Origin: Macrostomum hystrix
Lineage: Eukaryota; Platyhelminthes; Macrostomidae
DNA: 64,000 bases
NCBI GenBank assembly: GCA_950097015.1
Contig: CATNEN010000003.1
Location: 6,474,001-6,538,000, forward strand
Reading direction: 5' to 3'
In this document: piece after piece, positions 45,871 to 56,800 of the stretch
Layout of the letters: each line of letters begins with the position of its first letter
How positions within the stretch are numbered: position 1 is the stretch's first letter
Position numbers and translations under genes: made by a program
The notes under the pieces: model-generated
Seen by the model: the letters and a program-made list of their open reading frames with translations, nothing else
Databases searched by the model: none
Told to the model about the DNA's origin: nothing

Positions 45871-46509
45871 GTTCATTCCTTGAAATCTAAAAAATAAAAA
45901 AACGTAGGATAAAAAACACCTGCATTATAATTTTATATAGTGCATCGGCACGCAATCACTTACAACTACTTACAGTAGGCTAAGTAGCAATCAAGGATCA
46001 CAATTTGTGTTGTTTTGTAAATATAAATTTATTTATTTATTTAAACGGACGGTCGGTACATAAAATATAATCAATTTGCAAGCATCTAAGAGCTCTCACA
46101 AAGAGCAAGCTATCAGGAAAACGAATTAAAAATGGAATCAATTGAAAATGATCCTTTTTAACTGGACGGCAAAAAATCAGACACGACAAAACAAATTAAA
46201 ACTTTTGTTAAAAATAAAAAGCGAGGTTCCAGCCCCAGGTAGTACATAGATTTACGCGCAAATTTAAATTATATTTGTTCGTAGAAACACCACAAGGACG
46301 GATAGAATTTAACGTGGCCAATTAAAGATAAAAACAAGAATATTTAAATTGAAGGGACGGAGAAGTTACTGTAAAATCACAATTCGCAAAGCAAGCAAAA
46401 CTTTGTTTTTCTTAGAAACCAATGTTGCTCTTCAGTTGCTATGCGACAGGCAACCAATATGAAACTTTATAATAAGAAAATACTTAGAATGTTAATTTTG
46501 TTTAATTTT
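45871..46509. other. AT-rich region 3' of the unidentified minus-strand gene
   Basis: No gene is recognised. Minus-strand AATAAA-type signals (plus tttatttatttattt near 46027-46043) could serve the gene ending at 46510. Confidence 0.4.
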
Positions 46510-46617
46510 TTAGTTGCCCCTTAGCATACTACTAATTTCGTCCCAATCGATGAAGCTGCTATGGCTTTGGCTGTCACTGCGAGCTGAATTCGGCTGCTGC
46601 TGCTGCTGCTGCTGTTG
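46510..46617 (-). CDS. unidentified gene, terminal exon
   Basis: 35 codons and TAA: polyQ, then PNSARSDSQSHSSFIDWDEI and SSMLRGN. The acidic/aromatic C-terminus looks conserved, but I could not place it. Confidence 0.55.
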   Translation of the reverse strand, partial: QQQQQQQQPNSARSDSQSHSSFIDWDEISSMLRGN

Positions 46618-47316
46618 CTGCAAAATAGGTCAGAGTGAAATTTAAGAATTGTTGTTAAAATTATTGACCGAAATATTGATTGGCCAATAGGGATTGAGCT
46701 GTTTCTATTTTTAGAACAGAATAGAGGGAAACCCCAATTTATGCATGCGCGTGACTGACTTTTTTCAGCCAATGAAATGATAAGAAAGACCTACCTGAGG
46801 TCGACCAGAATCGCCGTACACAATTCTAACCATATCGTCTGATAGACTCCACGTGATATCGTCCAGAGATTCAGCTTGGTTTGGACTGCCAGCTCTGTCA
46901 GGGCCAAAAGCGGCGGCTGAGGCGGCAGCGTTTGATCTCGCCTGCTTGCTGGCAGCTTGACGCTTGAGTTCTTCCGCTGTTAATTGTTTTAGGGCAAAAA
47001 GGCGAAAAATGCAATTAAGCTACTTTAAGTAGAAAAGTAAATATATCTCTATTTCAGTCGACATTAACTAACAGGATCTACTTTGTGGGTATTCTAGACT
47101 CCCTAATTTTTCTGTAAGACAATTTAACACTTTAATTATTTAGATGAATTTGCCTGTAAGCTGGAAGTGCCATCCGAAATTAAGATGCAGATTGTTTGCC
47201 AAAAAGTAGTTAACGAACGTTGCTATATACTTGGAGAACAGAACATGGCCAGGGCATAGATACAACTGCCCTCACTGTGTCCCGTAGAGCTGGTTTTCTC
47301 AAAGCAAAATACGGGG
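46510..47316 (-). CDS. unidentified protein, four 3' exons (partial)
   Basis: Exons (minus): 47316-47276, 47111-47073, 46976-46795, 46617-46510. Donors GTGAGG, GTTAGT, GTAGGT; acceptors CTTTCAG, CTTACAG, TTAACAG, TTTGCAG; all phases agree. The joined C-terminal peptide (about 123 residues) reads ...FEKTSSTGHKKLG, RSSEELKRQAASKQARSNAA, GSPNQAESLDDITWSLSDDM, VRIVYGDSGRPQ, a run of eight Gln, then SHSSFIDWDEISSMLRGN and stop. The last two exons are the stronger part; the two short exons rest on splice signals and phase only. The 5' part is not found and would overlap or lie beyond the plus-strand hydroxylase gene. I do not recognise the family. Confidence 0.45.
46795..46976 (-). CDS. unidentified gene, penultimate exon
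   Basis: Encodes EELKRQAASKQARSNAAASA and SLDDITWSLSDDMVRIVYGD; donor CAG|GTAGGT, phase 0. The composition is coding-like and has no stops in the joined frame. Confidence 0.55.
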
Positions 47317-47558
47317 CTGAAAGACGGAGCGAGAAGAAAAAGAAGAGAGAAAGAGACAGAAAGGCAGGTTCAAGAAACTGATAAAAGTCTTGACCTGCTC
47401 AACAACCCAGCACGGAGTGGTATTAAATAGATTAAAATTTAAACTCAATCTGACAAAGTGGAGACGTCTGAGAAGGCATTGCTGTTTTTTTCAACTTGAC
47501 TTTTAGTTTTATTTTCTTTTCAAAGAAAGTCCCTAGCATCGACAGTGGCATTTCAGAC

Positions 47559-48813
47559 ATGGCGGAGAATGCCACGGAGTCAAACCAGCAGGACAGCATC
47601 CTGCAGTTTGTCTGGGATCTGAGAATCGGTCACGAGGATGTCATCGCTTCCTCATTATTCCCAGTGTTCATCTCCATCGGTTTCTACTTTGCCACCGTAT
47701 TTCCAATGACATTCTTTGATCTGTGCGCTGGCAAGTGGGCCTGGTACCGCAGCTACAAACTGCAGCCAGAGAAGGAAATCACCTGGCCTATGGTGAAAAA
47801 GTGTCTGGCTCTGGTGATGACGAATAACTTTCTGTACGTCCTACCAGTGACCATTGCTCAGTATATCTGGGTGCCGCCGACTCCGCTGCCAGCAAAGGCG
47901 CCGTCAGTTGTGGAATTCTTTGGCCAACTGGCACTATTGCTGGTGATCTTTGATTTTCAGTACGGAGTCTGGCACGCAGTGCATCACAAGAATCGTTGGC
48001 TGTACAAAAACTTTCACTCCACGCATCACCAGTATCACACCAGCTTCGCTCTGGTTGGACAATACCTTCACCCGTGGGAGCTATTTACAATCGGCTTATT
48101 AACTACGGTTGATCCTTGGTTCTTTCGCTGCCACCCCATGACTTGCTGGGCATGGATGCTGCTGAATGTCTGGCTAGCTGTTGAAGCACACTCAGGTTTA
48201 GACATCTGGCTTAGTTTGAGCACTTTTGTGCCGTTCGGCTTGTACGGAGGCAGCCGGAAGCACGACATGCACCATATGAAACCTTTGACTAACTTCCAGC
48301 CCTACCTCAGCACCTGGGACAGGATCTTCGACTGGGATTGTCCCGGTAATTTCTTTGATTTTATTAATTTTCTACTTATATACTACTAATAGTATACTAG
48401 TGTGATGATTGACTACTAATCGACTCTACTCAGTAGACTCTAATGAACCTTTTTCTACTCAAATTATTATGAGACTAGTTAAATCTACAAGTAGACTCTA
48501 CCTTGGCCTACAAGTAGACTCTACTCAAACCTACCAGTAGACTCAACTTTTAAAACACGACTAATTATATGAAATTTAGTAAAACTAGTTTCCTACAAAT
48601 GCCACATGAATTTTTACAATGGCTCTCCTAAAAATTGCAGGCATGAAAGGCGGCGGTGTGAAACCAGAAGAGCTATTGGCCTGGGAGCGTCGCAATAAGC
48701 GCAAACGCATGAGCAAGCACGCTACAGAGCTTATGTCTGGCACTGTCAATGGATTCCTGACTGTCACAGACGATAACAAGGCTGCAGAGGATGAGTCTAC
48801 TAAGGACAAGTGA
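47559..48813 (+). CDS. cholesterol 25-hydroxylase-like membrane hydroxylase, two exons
   Basis: Member of the fatty-acid/sterol hydroxylase (C5-sterol desaturase, CH25H) superfamily: ER-membrane non-haem di-iron enzymes. Exons 47559-48345 and 48641-48813 join in phase 1 (CCCG|GTAATT ... TTGCAG|GC), giving 319 residues. The three His clusters are present: HAVHH (139-143), HSTHHQYH (153-160), and HDMHH (235-239), with an extra His in EAHSG (211). Hydrophobic segments lie at about 38-60, 89-110 and 125-140. The frame is open upstream to an earlier Met (47496), but a good acceptor (TTTTCAAAG) at 47525 suggests the exon starts there, with translation from MAENATESNQ. That acceptor could take a 5' UTR exon or a spliced leader. 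The C-terminal exon (MKGGGVKPEELLAWERRNKR, ending STKDK) is a charged tail. AATAAA at 48955-48960. The exact substrate cannot be told. Confidence 0.9.
48346..48640 (+). other. intron of the hydroxylase gene
   Basis: 295 bp with short irregular repeats of gtagactctac and ctactaat. Confidence 0.75.
48641..48813 (+). CDS. hydroxylase gene, exon 2
   Basis: 57 codons plus stop; Lys/Glu-rich cytosolic tail after the last His cluster. Supported by phase agreement and the acceptor AAATTGCAG. Confidence 0.8.
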
Positions 48814-48960
48814 AATTCAATTAACTATTCGCAGTCTTCAGGCTAAAAAAAACTAAATGATTGACTTTCTTGCACAAATGATTGAAAAAACACCCGTTGC
48901 TATGCTGTTGCTACGCAAGTATTACGAAAGAATTTTATTGAGTTACGTACTTTAAATAAA

Positions 48961-49437
48961 CAAATAAATCCTTCCAGTCGTTAAGCCATAGTTAGATAAG
49001 TATTATCTAACCTACTAACTAACTTACAAAATAAATTTGTTATCACAATCTACTCTTCTCTGTCTTTAAAAAGGAACAATTCTAGGTAACAGCAGTGGTC
49101 TCAGTCAAATAATACAAACTAATTCATGGCGTACAGTGGTAGTAGACAATAGGAACGAGGGTATTTTGCACAGAATGAACAGGTCGCCACTGTTAGCTCT
49201 TTACAAAGTCTAATTCTAAACGAAGGCGTATGGGTTAAGCAAAGGTAAAAATTTTGCTCGTAGAGTTGAGAAAAAATGCCTGAAAAGAAGACAACTGCAG
49301 GTTTAACTTTGGATGGCCTCCTAACGAATGGCGACTGAAGATGAGAGTAAACACAGTGCACAGGTATAATACAGCGCGGAGTGACGATAACTCATTCAAG
49401 ACAAGCTGAGGCCTGGGCGCATTGCACATTTGCATGA
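48961..49437. other. intergenic region between hydroxylase and channel genes
   Basis: No gene is recognised. Confidence 0.5.
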
Positions 49438-49438
49438 C

Positions 49439-49446
49439 TATAAAAA
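49439..49446 (+). promoter_or_regulatory. TATA box of the channel gene
   Basis: tataaaaa, 48 bp before the ATG at 49494, with a short A-rich leader (ctgagacaattcacaaccac) before the start codon. This places the transcription start very near the ATG and argues that no 5' exon is missing. Confidence 0.65.
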
Positions 49447-49493
49447 CAGACTACCAAGACAACTAAACTGAGACAATTCACAACCACAGAGAG

Positions 49494-52400
49494 ATGGAGT
49501 CGACAACGTTGCGCGATCTCTTCCCGGTTGAAGAGATTAGCGGCTTCTTTGGCTATATCAAGACTCGCCTACCGCGCAGTGCACTATTCGCTGCTCAGTT
49601 AAATGAGGCTGAGCATGCGGCTGATCGTCTGGCCATGGAATCCAAGGAGCGAAAAGAGGCTGAATTGCTTCTAAGGATGCAGCGAGCCGCAGACGAGAAG
49701 GACATGGCTGCACTATCGGGTCTGTTCACACGGAGCAATGTTGATCGACCCTTGAAGGACGCGATGCGTCTGAGCGACTTAGCTGCAGCGTTGGGCAGCT
49801 TGCCAATGCTGCAGCTCGTGCTGGACCATGGAGGCCAGATCAATGTCAAGAATGCGGCTGGCCAGCTACCCATTCACTACGCGCTCACGAGTCCAGACGT
49901 GCCAGCGACTGTGGCCTTCCTGCTTGAACACGGAGCAGATCCGAACATTGCCATGCCAAATGGCGACTATCTGATGCACAAAGCTTGCTCGGATAGTGCC
50001 ACGACCTTGCTAAACATACTGCTGCTGAATGGGGCGGCTCCTGGCTGTCTGGATAGTCAGAGGCATACACCACTGCATCGGGCCTGCATTAACGATCTCA
50101 AAGATCACGCCGAGTTTGTGATCGATGCTGCGCCAGAACTGATTAATCAACAGGACGCGCTAGGTAGGACACCGTTGCACATTGCCGTTGAGAATCAGAA
50201 CATTCAGCTGATGAAGATGCTACTAGAAAGAGGTGCCACCATTGATCGCGAGACTGAAGAAGGTTTGACAGCCATCGACACAATGATGGGAACAAAGAAT
50301 CGCGGCGCACTGAAGGAGCTAATTGTCTACTTCACAGACAAAGTGTCCAAAGACGTCCGAGCATACAAGATGACTGAACTCTATCGAAGCAAGCACTTTC
50401 GACGCTTCTTGGACGTGCTAAAGCTGATCGACTCGGAGGTTTGCAAGTGCTACTACAGGGCAAAGGAAGAGGATGTGCAGCAGAAGCACGAGACGGAGCT
50501 GAAACTAGTGAAAGATCTCCTTGATATTGACGAAGAGAACACGCAGGATGTGATGGACTTTCAGTCTAAGATGATGGCCGCTCTGAAAACTGACGCCATA
50601 CACGACTATACGGACAATCGCGAGATCATCGATACAATTGCCATCTTCACTACCAAGTACATTCTATTTCGAGAGGACGTTGCCATGCTGCAGGATGTGA
50701 TGCGCTGCGGTGTAATCTGGCAGAAAGTCAGCCATTTCCTCGAGGATCACATCGCGACACTCTACAGCAAAACCAACAGGGATGCGAGCATCATTAGTAA
50801 GCTGTTTGCCGAACAGTTTATCGACTACAGCGCCGGTGGTAAGAGAGCCGCTCTAAGAAGGACGGCGCTGATCAAGAAGGTTGGCGACGTTCTGGGAATG
50901 TACCAACTGAGTCGGACGAATGTCGGGTCGCATTATCTTGAAGTGACGAATCCAATCGATACTCTGCCAATCTGGTCGATATTGACGGGCAAGATGAATT
51001 TGACATTGGAATTCATCAGCCAGGTACAGTTCGAAGCAGTGCCAGTCTGCTTGATGGCAGCCGGTCTGTTAAAAAATCTGCACAAAGTGTTGAACGTTAA
51101 CACTCTTGAACTGCCGTCAATTTCCGCGCTAGCTGATCAGTGCGAAATCTTCGCCTGCAAAGTGATCGAGCGCATGGGCATGATTGACGTCAGCGAGCAC
51201 AAGAAGACCACGTATCAATACCTGCTGCAAACTCTGCCAGCGTTCGACAACCTCAACTGCCTCCACCTGGCAGCCAACTGTGGTTGCGACACATTTCTGC
51301 GTTTAGAAACCTGCCAGAAAGCGATGGACGTCGCCTGGTATCGATTCCTGCTGGACGTGAATCCAATCTACCGGGAGATTATCATCATCCTGGGCAGCAT
51401 ACCACTCAACCCGCTCGTATCGCTGGCCCTATATCGCGACTATCAAAGATCTGCGCTAAACGCTCAGGAGCGACGTCTGAGTATCGACGCCAACCATGCC
51501 GTGCAAGCCGCCGATCAAACCGACGGTGGCGCTTCAATAATTGGCGGTAGTTCACGAAATCGACGCTCAAGTTTCATTATTGAAGACGACACTAGAGACG
51601 CTACTAGCACTATGTTCTCTGACGTCTTAGAATTTGATCCTCCGTCGCCTTCGAGGCATGGCTCCACGGCGGCCAAGTTTTCAGAGTGCTGCACACTGTA
51701 CTATTACTTCTACCAGATACCGGCGGTGAAGTTTCGCTACTTCACCATCAGCCATCTGATACTGCTATTTACCTTGTCCTATGTGGTACAGTTTCAACTG
51801 AATGCCAGTATCACACCATTGGAGATCTTTGTCTACATCACAGCGTTCGGCTTTGTAGTTGAAGAAGTGAAAAAGTTTTCCCAATCAATTTGGCGACGAA
51901 AACTGCTCGATTATGTGAAGAATAAGTGGAACATTTTCGACTTTGTGACTAGTGTAGTCTTTCTGACTGGTTTTATTTTAAGACTTGTGGTTCTAGACTA
52001 CAATCCGTACAGTTTAGAACAGACAATGAGAGGCTTATTTGACGATCACCTGTGGTACTGCGCTAGAGCATTTCTTGGCACGTACTGCCTATTGCTGTGG
52101 GTGAGATTATTGAACACGTCTCGTGTGCATCATTACTTTGGACCGAAGCTAAAAATGATCTACAAGATGATAATTAAAGATTTGTTTCCATTTCTCTTCA
52201 TTCTGATTATATTCCTGATGGGATTTGGAATATTCATGTGCAGCCTGCTCTATCCTAACGGTTACTATGCCTACAATCCCAACCAGATGGGTCCTGTGAG
52301 TATGGCCAAGCGCCTAGTACAGTTCTGCTTTTTCAGCGTATTCGGCGAATACCACCTGGACAGTGTCAACGGCGAGAATTGCGTCGAAGTCTATCAAGCC

Positions 52401-52871
52401 AAGACCAACAACAGTCTGCCGTGTCCCAATCCCCAGTCGACCTTCATTGTACCCTACATCCTGCTGCCATTGTACGTCACTATAACGACAATCCTGTTGC
52501 TAAGCCTAATTGTGGCACTATTCTCCAAGACTATTGAAGAGATTGACAGCAATAGTACAGCCCTGTGGCAGTTTGAGCGCTTTTTCTTCATCACATCCTA
52601 CGCCAGCAACTCGTCACTGCCACCGCCGCTCAACATATTGGACATGGGTCGCGAATTGTTGCTAAAAATATGTCACAAATATCTTGAGCAGCCGCAGAAG
52701 CCAATAGAGATGGACTTTTTTAACCAGGATGTAACACTGAAGGCGCTAATCTATCAGGCCATTGGGCTGAGAAATTACCGAAGCGAACTGCTTGTAACGT
52801 GTGCCAATGCTAAAGAGGCAAAGGCGACCACCATTGGTGTGAAGAGATCGGCAAGTCTGTTTCGTCACTAA
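49494..52871 (+). CDS. ankyrin-repeat TRPM-like cation channel, intronless
   Basis: A 1125-residue single-exon TRP-superfamily channel. Residues about 80-265 hold ankyrin repeats (NAAGQLPIHYALTSPDVPAT, DSQRHTPLHRACINDLKDHA, DALGRTPLHIAVENQNIQLM). Residues about 300-700 form a helical linker whose NCLHLAANCGCDTFLRLETC segment resembles TRPM homology region 4. Six membrane segments follow: S1 ~752-770, S2 ~776-795, S3 ~812-835, S4 ~853-873, S5 ~897-919, S6 ~986-1012. The pore is near 944-957 (FFSVFGEYHLD), with two Cys in the outer loop (ENCVEV, LPCPNP). A TRP helix (ALWQFERFFFI) and LPPPLNIL after S6 match TRPM. TRPM proteins normally lack ankyrin repeats, so it may belong to a TRPM sister clade such as soromelastatin/CED-11-like; that is inference. 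It is likely a plasma-membrane, non-selective cation channel. Being intronless among intron-rich neighbours suggests retroposition or intron loss. Confidence 0.9.
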   Translation: MESTTLRDLFPVEEISGFFGYIKTRLPRSALFAAQLNEAEHAADRLAMESKERKEAELLLRMQRAADEKDMAALSGLFTRSNVDRPLKDAMRLSDLAAALGSLPMLQLVLDHGGQINVKNAAGQLPIHYALTSPDVPATVAFLLEHGADPNIAMPNGDYLMHKACSDSATTLLNILLLNGAAPGCLDSQRHTPLHRACINDLKDHAEFVIDAAPELINQQDALGRTPLHIAVENQNIQLMKMLLERGATIDRETEEGLTAIDTMMGTKNRGALKELIVYFTDKVSKDVRAYKMTELYRSKHFRRFLDVLKLIDSEVCKCYYRAKEEDVQQKHETELKLVKDLLDIDEENTQDVMDFQSKMMAALKTDAIHDYTDNREIIDTIAIFTTKYILFREDVAMLQDVMRCGVIWQKVSHFLEDHIATLYSKTNRDASIISKLFAEQFIDYSAGGKRAALRRTALIKKVGDVLGMYQLSRTNVGSHYLEVTNPIDTLPIWSILTGKMNLTLEFISQVQFEAVPVCLMAAGLLKNLHKVLNVNTLELPSISALADQCEIFACKVIERMGMIDVSEHKKTTYQYLLQTLPAFDNLNCLHLAANCGCDTFLRLETCQKAMDVAWYRFLLDVNPIYREIIIILGSIPLNPLVSLALYRDYQRSALNAQERRLSIDANHAVQAADQTDGGASIIGGSSRNRRSSFIIEDDTRDATSTMFSDVLEFDPPSPSRHGSTAAKFSECCTLYYYFYQIPAVKFRYFTISHLILLFTLSYVVQFQLNASITPLEIFVYITAFGFVVEEVKKFSQSIWRRKLLDYVKNKWNIFDFVTSVVFLTGFILRLVVLDYNPYSLEQTMRGLFDDHLWYCARAFLGTYCLLLWVRLLNTSRVHHYFGPKLKMIYKMIIKDLFPFLFILIIFLMGFGIFMCSLLYPNGYYAYNPNQMGPVSMAKRLVQFCFFSVFGEYHLDSVNGENCVEVYQAKTNNSLPCPNPQSTFIVPYILLPLYVTITTILLLSLIVALFSKTIEEIDSNSTALWQFERFFFITSYASNSSLPPPLNILDMGRELLLKICHKYLEQPQKPIEMDFFNQDVTLKALIYQAIGLRNYRSELLVTCANAKEAKATTIGVKRSASLFRH

Positions 52872-52954
52872 GCTTAAACACTTGTGCGTAGATTAGCTGA
52901 TTGTAGAATATCAGACTCGTACATCTTATCTTATATTATCTATTCCTTGTCTTC

Positions 52955-53420
52955 CATTTTAGAGATGAGACACGGGAAAGATGAGACACAGGAGAGATGA
53001 GACACGGGAGAGATGAGACACGACAGAGATGAAACACGGGAGAGATGAGACACGACAGAGATGAGACACGGGAGAGATGAGACACGGGTGAGATGAGACA
53101 CGACAGAGATGAAACACGAGAGAGATGAGACACGACAGAGATGAAACACGGGAGAGATGAGACACGACAGAGATGAGACACGACAGAGATGAGACACGAC
53201 AGAGATGAGACACGACAGAGATGAGACACGGGAGAGATGAGACACGACAGAGATGAAACACGGGAGAGATGAGACACGACAGAGATGAGACACGACAGAG
53301 ATGAGACACGACAGAGATGAGACACGACAGAGATGAGACACGGGAGAGATGAGACACGGGAGAGATGAGACACGGGAGAGATGAGACACGACAGAGACGA
53401 AACACGGGAGAGATGAGATG
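52955..53420. repeat. 16-bp minisatellite, 3' of the channel gene
   Basis: About 30 copies of gagatgagacacgaca and gagatgagacacggga (15-16 bp), plus gatgaaacacggga variants. It starts about 85 bp after the channel stop codon and may be in its 3' untranslated region. All minus-strand frames are open; they are artefacts. Confidence 0.95.
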
Positions 53421-53699
53421 AGTCTTCCATTTTAACTATCCTAGGAGATGAGGTACAAAAGAATGCGATTATTTAGTTATTAGAAGATCTGTAATTAATA
53501 GTCGTATATATAGTACTAGCCTAGAATATCTAGACGATGTAATTGCTTTCTCAATATACGAGTACTCTTATTTGTACACTAAACATTGTTTATGGCTTCC
53601 AGTGTGTTCTGTGCGTTCTTTTTCAACTAAATTTGTGTCAACAAGTGTTCTAATAACTTAAAAAATAAAATTTAGAGCGAAAATAACACTTTTAGTGTT
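53421..53699. other. AT-rich spacer between convergent genes
   Basis: Lies between the 3' ends of the channel (plus) and CPLANE1-like (minus) genes. A plus-strand AATAAA sits near 53661. No clear polyadenylation signal is seen for the minus-strand gene. Confidence 0.45.
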
Positions 53700-53884
53700 T
53701 CATATAGTTGAGAAAACAAAAAACAATTCTACCCTTTGAAATCTTTTCTGTAAAAAAGAATGATAATTACTAGTTATAATGCCATGAATATGGGGCTCAA
53801 TGTATAGTCGAGGCCACTGCTTCAAGCTGCACCCAAGTTTCTGCAAAACTTTTCCGTGTGCCGACACAAAACCTTGACGAGTAG
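53700..53884 (-). CDS. CPLANE1: CPLANE1-like exon l (terminal)
   Basis: Acceptor ACCACTAG|CTACTC keeps phase 1 and gives ATRQGFVSAHGKVLQKLGCS, LKQWPRLYIEPHIHGIITSN and a stop. An earlier acceptor (TTCGCAG, 53910) would give a stop after about eight residues instead. The choice between them is inference. Confidence 0.5.
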
Positions 53885-56800
53885 CTAGTGGTTTAATAGG
53901 AAAAAGATTACTGCGAAAAGAAGTGAGAGTTGAGACACGGGGGAGATGAGACACGGGAGAGATGAGACACGACAGAGATGAGACACGACAGAGATGAGAC
54001 ACGACAGGGATGAGACACGGGAGGATGAGACACGACAGAGATGAGACACGGGAGAGATGAGACACGGGAGAGATGAGACACGACAGAGATGAGACACGAC
54101 AGAGATGAGATGAGACAGGGGAGAGATGAGACACGACAGGGATGAGACACGGGAGAGATGAGACACGACAGGGATGAGACAGGGGAGAGATGAGACACGA
54201 CAGGGATGAGACACGGGAGAGATGAGACACGACAGAGATGAGACACGACAGAGATGAGACAAGATCAGACAGATGACAGGTGTTGGCAGGGCCGTATTGG
54301 AGCAGCCAGTATCTGGCACCCTCTCACCCTGTCTTTTGGTGATCATGACCGGAGCATGCCGCATCTGTTCGTGCAGTCGTTTCTGCGCCTGCGGATCCGG
54401 CTTTCGCGGCGCGCCCTTCCGCGTCACCTCAGGGCGTTGCAAACGAACAACTTCCTTCAGAGGCTTCTGCGGCGGCGGCTGATACGGCACGAGTTCTTCA
54501 TCCTCGTCTAAATTAGCTTCGCGTCTCGACGGCGCACCTTTGAGCATGACCTCCGAGGCGGCGGCTGACGATAGTTCAACCATCCGATTCAGGTAGTCTT
54601 CGTAGTCGGCGTCGGTTTCAAATTCGGCCGCCGGGGCGACGTCTTTACGTCGATCGGGTCGCACTGAGCGTCTAGTTGATGAAGACGCCGCGGCGGCTGC
54701 AGCCAACCGGCGCTGTTCCAAGGCCAGCTCCTCCTCCATCAGCTGGATGGCGGATTTTTGCGGCTCCAGCCGCGGCCGAATGGCTTCGTGCGAATCTCTG
54801 AGCGCATCGGCGGTTCGAGGCGCTGAAGCGGTCGATCTGTCCTCCTCCTGCATCAGGCGTCGAATTCGAGCCTCCTCTCTGGATTCGCGCTCGGCTCGCA
54901 GCTGCTCCCGACGCTTCTGCCGCTCAGCTTCGGCTGCCTTCCAGCCTGACATGCTGGAGGCACCGCCGCCACCGCCGCCGCCGCCTTGATAAGGCCTGGC
55001 TTCGGCTCCGCGGCGTTGCTGCTGCTCTTTCTTAAACCTTTCTAATTGTTCCCTGCGCCTCTGCTCCATCCAGTCACGCAATTGAGCCCGGTCATCCGGA
55101 GTTCGATTCTGCTGCTGCTGCTGACGAGCTGAACTTGACGAGGCCTGCTGACGTCTATGAGGCGAGACGCCAGATGGGCTAATTGATCGCGATCTGACTG
55201 AAGCTCTGAAATTTTGTTTGTTTCATTGATTAAATTAAGTAATTTTTTAACGCGTCTGTTGGCACCTTTTTAAATATTAGTTTTCTGCAAATTAACATTG
55301 GCGTTAAAAATAAGATTTATTAAATATTTAAATTTTGGGAACAGTCTCTGAACAGAGAAAGCCTTACTCATTGCCCGATTGGCCAGACCGATGCGAGTGC
55401 AACTGATCGAGCTGCAACGGTGGGACCTGCCACTGATCATCGGAGTCGGTCATCGGAGGCGGCGTTCTGAAAAGAGGGCCCCGTTTTTTGTAATTTACGA
55501 GCGTATATAACAAATAACAAATCGAGTATAATGAAAACAAAAGGACCACATACCGAGCTAAATCTCTTCGAGGCGTGAATGGATCAGAATCCTTTCGCTG
55601 CTGATGCTGCGTCGGAGCAGACGGTTGCCGAGGCTGCCGCGGCAAATTCGGATTAACATTTGTCTGATTGGCCAACGGCCTTCGACTATCCCGATGTTGG
55701 TCGCTGACGCCGCCAAAGTTGCGAATTTCATCATCCTCGTCAGCCGCAAACGACTGGGACTGATTGGCCGACTGCAGTTCAATGATGGTAGACAAGAGCT
55801 GCGAATCGGGGTTAGGGGTGTGTCGAAAAAACCGAAATGAGATAATTTGTTTGCATGCCGCTTAGTCAGGCGGCAAGAACACCCACCACCCCTTACTGGC
55901 CATAAAACCCCCTCACTCCAGCGGCAAGAAAACCCACTACCCCAAACTGGCCATAAAACCCCCTCACTCGAGCGGCAGGAACACCCACCACCCCAAACTG
56001 GCCATAAAACCACCTCAGTCCAGCGGCAGGAACACCCACCACCCCAAACTGGCCATAAAACCCCCTCACTCAAGCGGCAGGAACACCCACCACCCCAAAC
56101 TGGCCATAAAACCACCTCAGTCCAGGGGCAGGAACACCCACCACCCCAAACTGGCCATAAAACCCCCTCACTCAAGCGGCAGGAACACCCACCACCCCAA
56201 ACTGGCAATAAAACCCCCTCACTCAAGCGGCAGGAACACCCACCCTAAACTCCCAAAATGCAATTAAAGATATGCAACACCAACACTCACCCGCTTATTT
56301 CTTTCGTAGTCGCTCTCAAATCGATCCGACATATCGGCAATTAGACGCAGCCGCTTGTCCATGTCCTGCAGTACGGCCACAGATTTTCCGGCTCGTTCAA
56401 GGCTCTCCAAAGACAGGGGCGGTCGATCGGATGCTAACGGCTGAGCACCAACGCCGCCGGCGGCGGATGCTGCTGAATCCCCCAGCTGTTGACGCTGCTG
56501 ACGAAAGCGACGATCAACTTTCGCCAGGGTGACCGGATCGCCTCTGGGAGTGGCTTCAGCAGATTTTTCGTCGCGATGATCAGAACGATACGACGACAAT
56601 GGAGTCTTCTGCTTCTTCTGCTGCTGCTGCTGTTGCTCCAAAGCTAATCGCTGGCTAGCTAGAGCAGCTAAGTCTGTCGTAGGCATATCCTTAGCAACTA
56701 GATCGTCCCAGACTCCTTCATCAACGCTCACAACCGACAGGAAGTGTCGGCCACCGCCGCCGTCAGGATTCGACGAAGAAGGATCATCGAAACGCATCTG

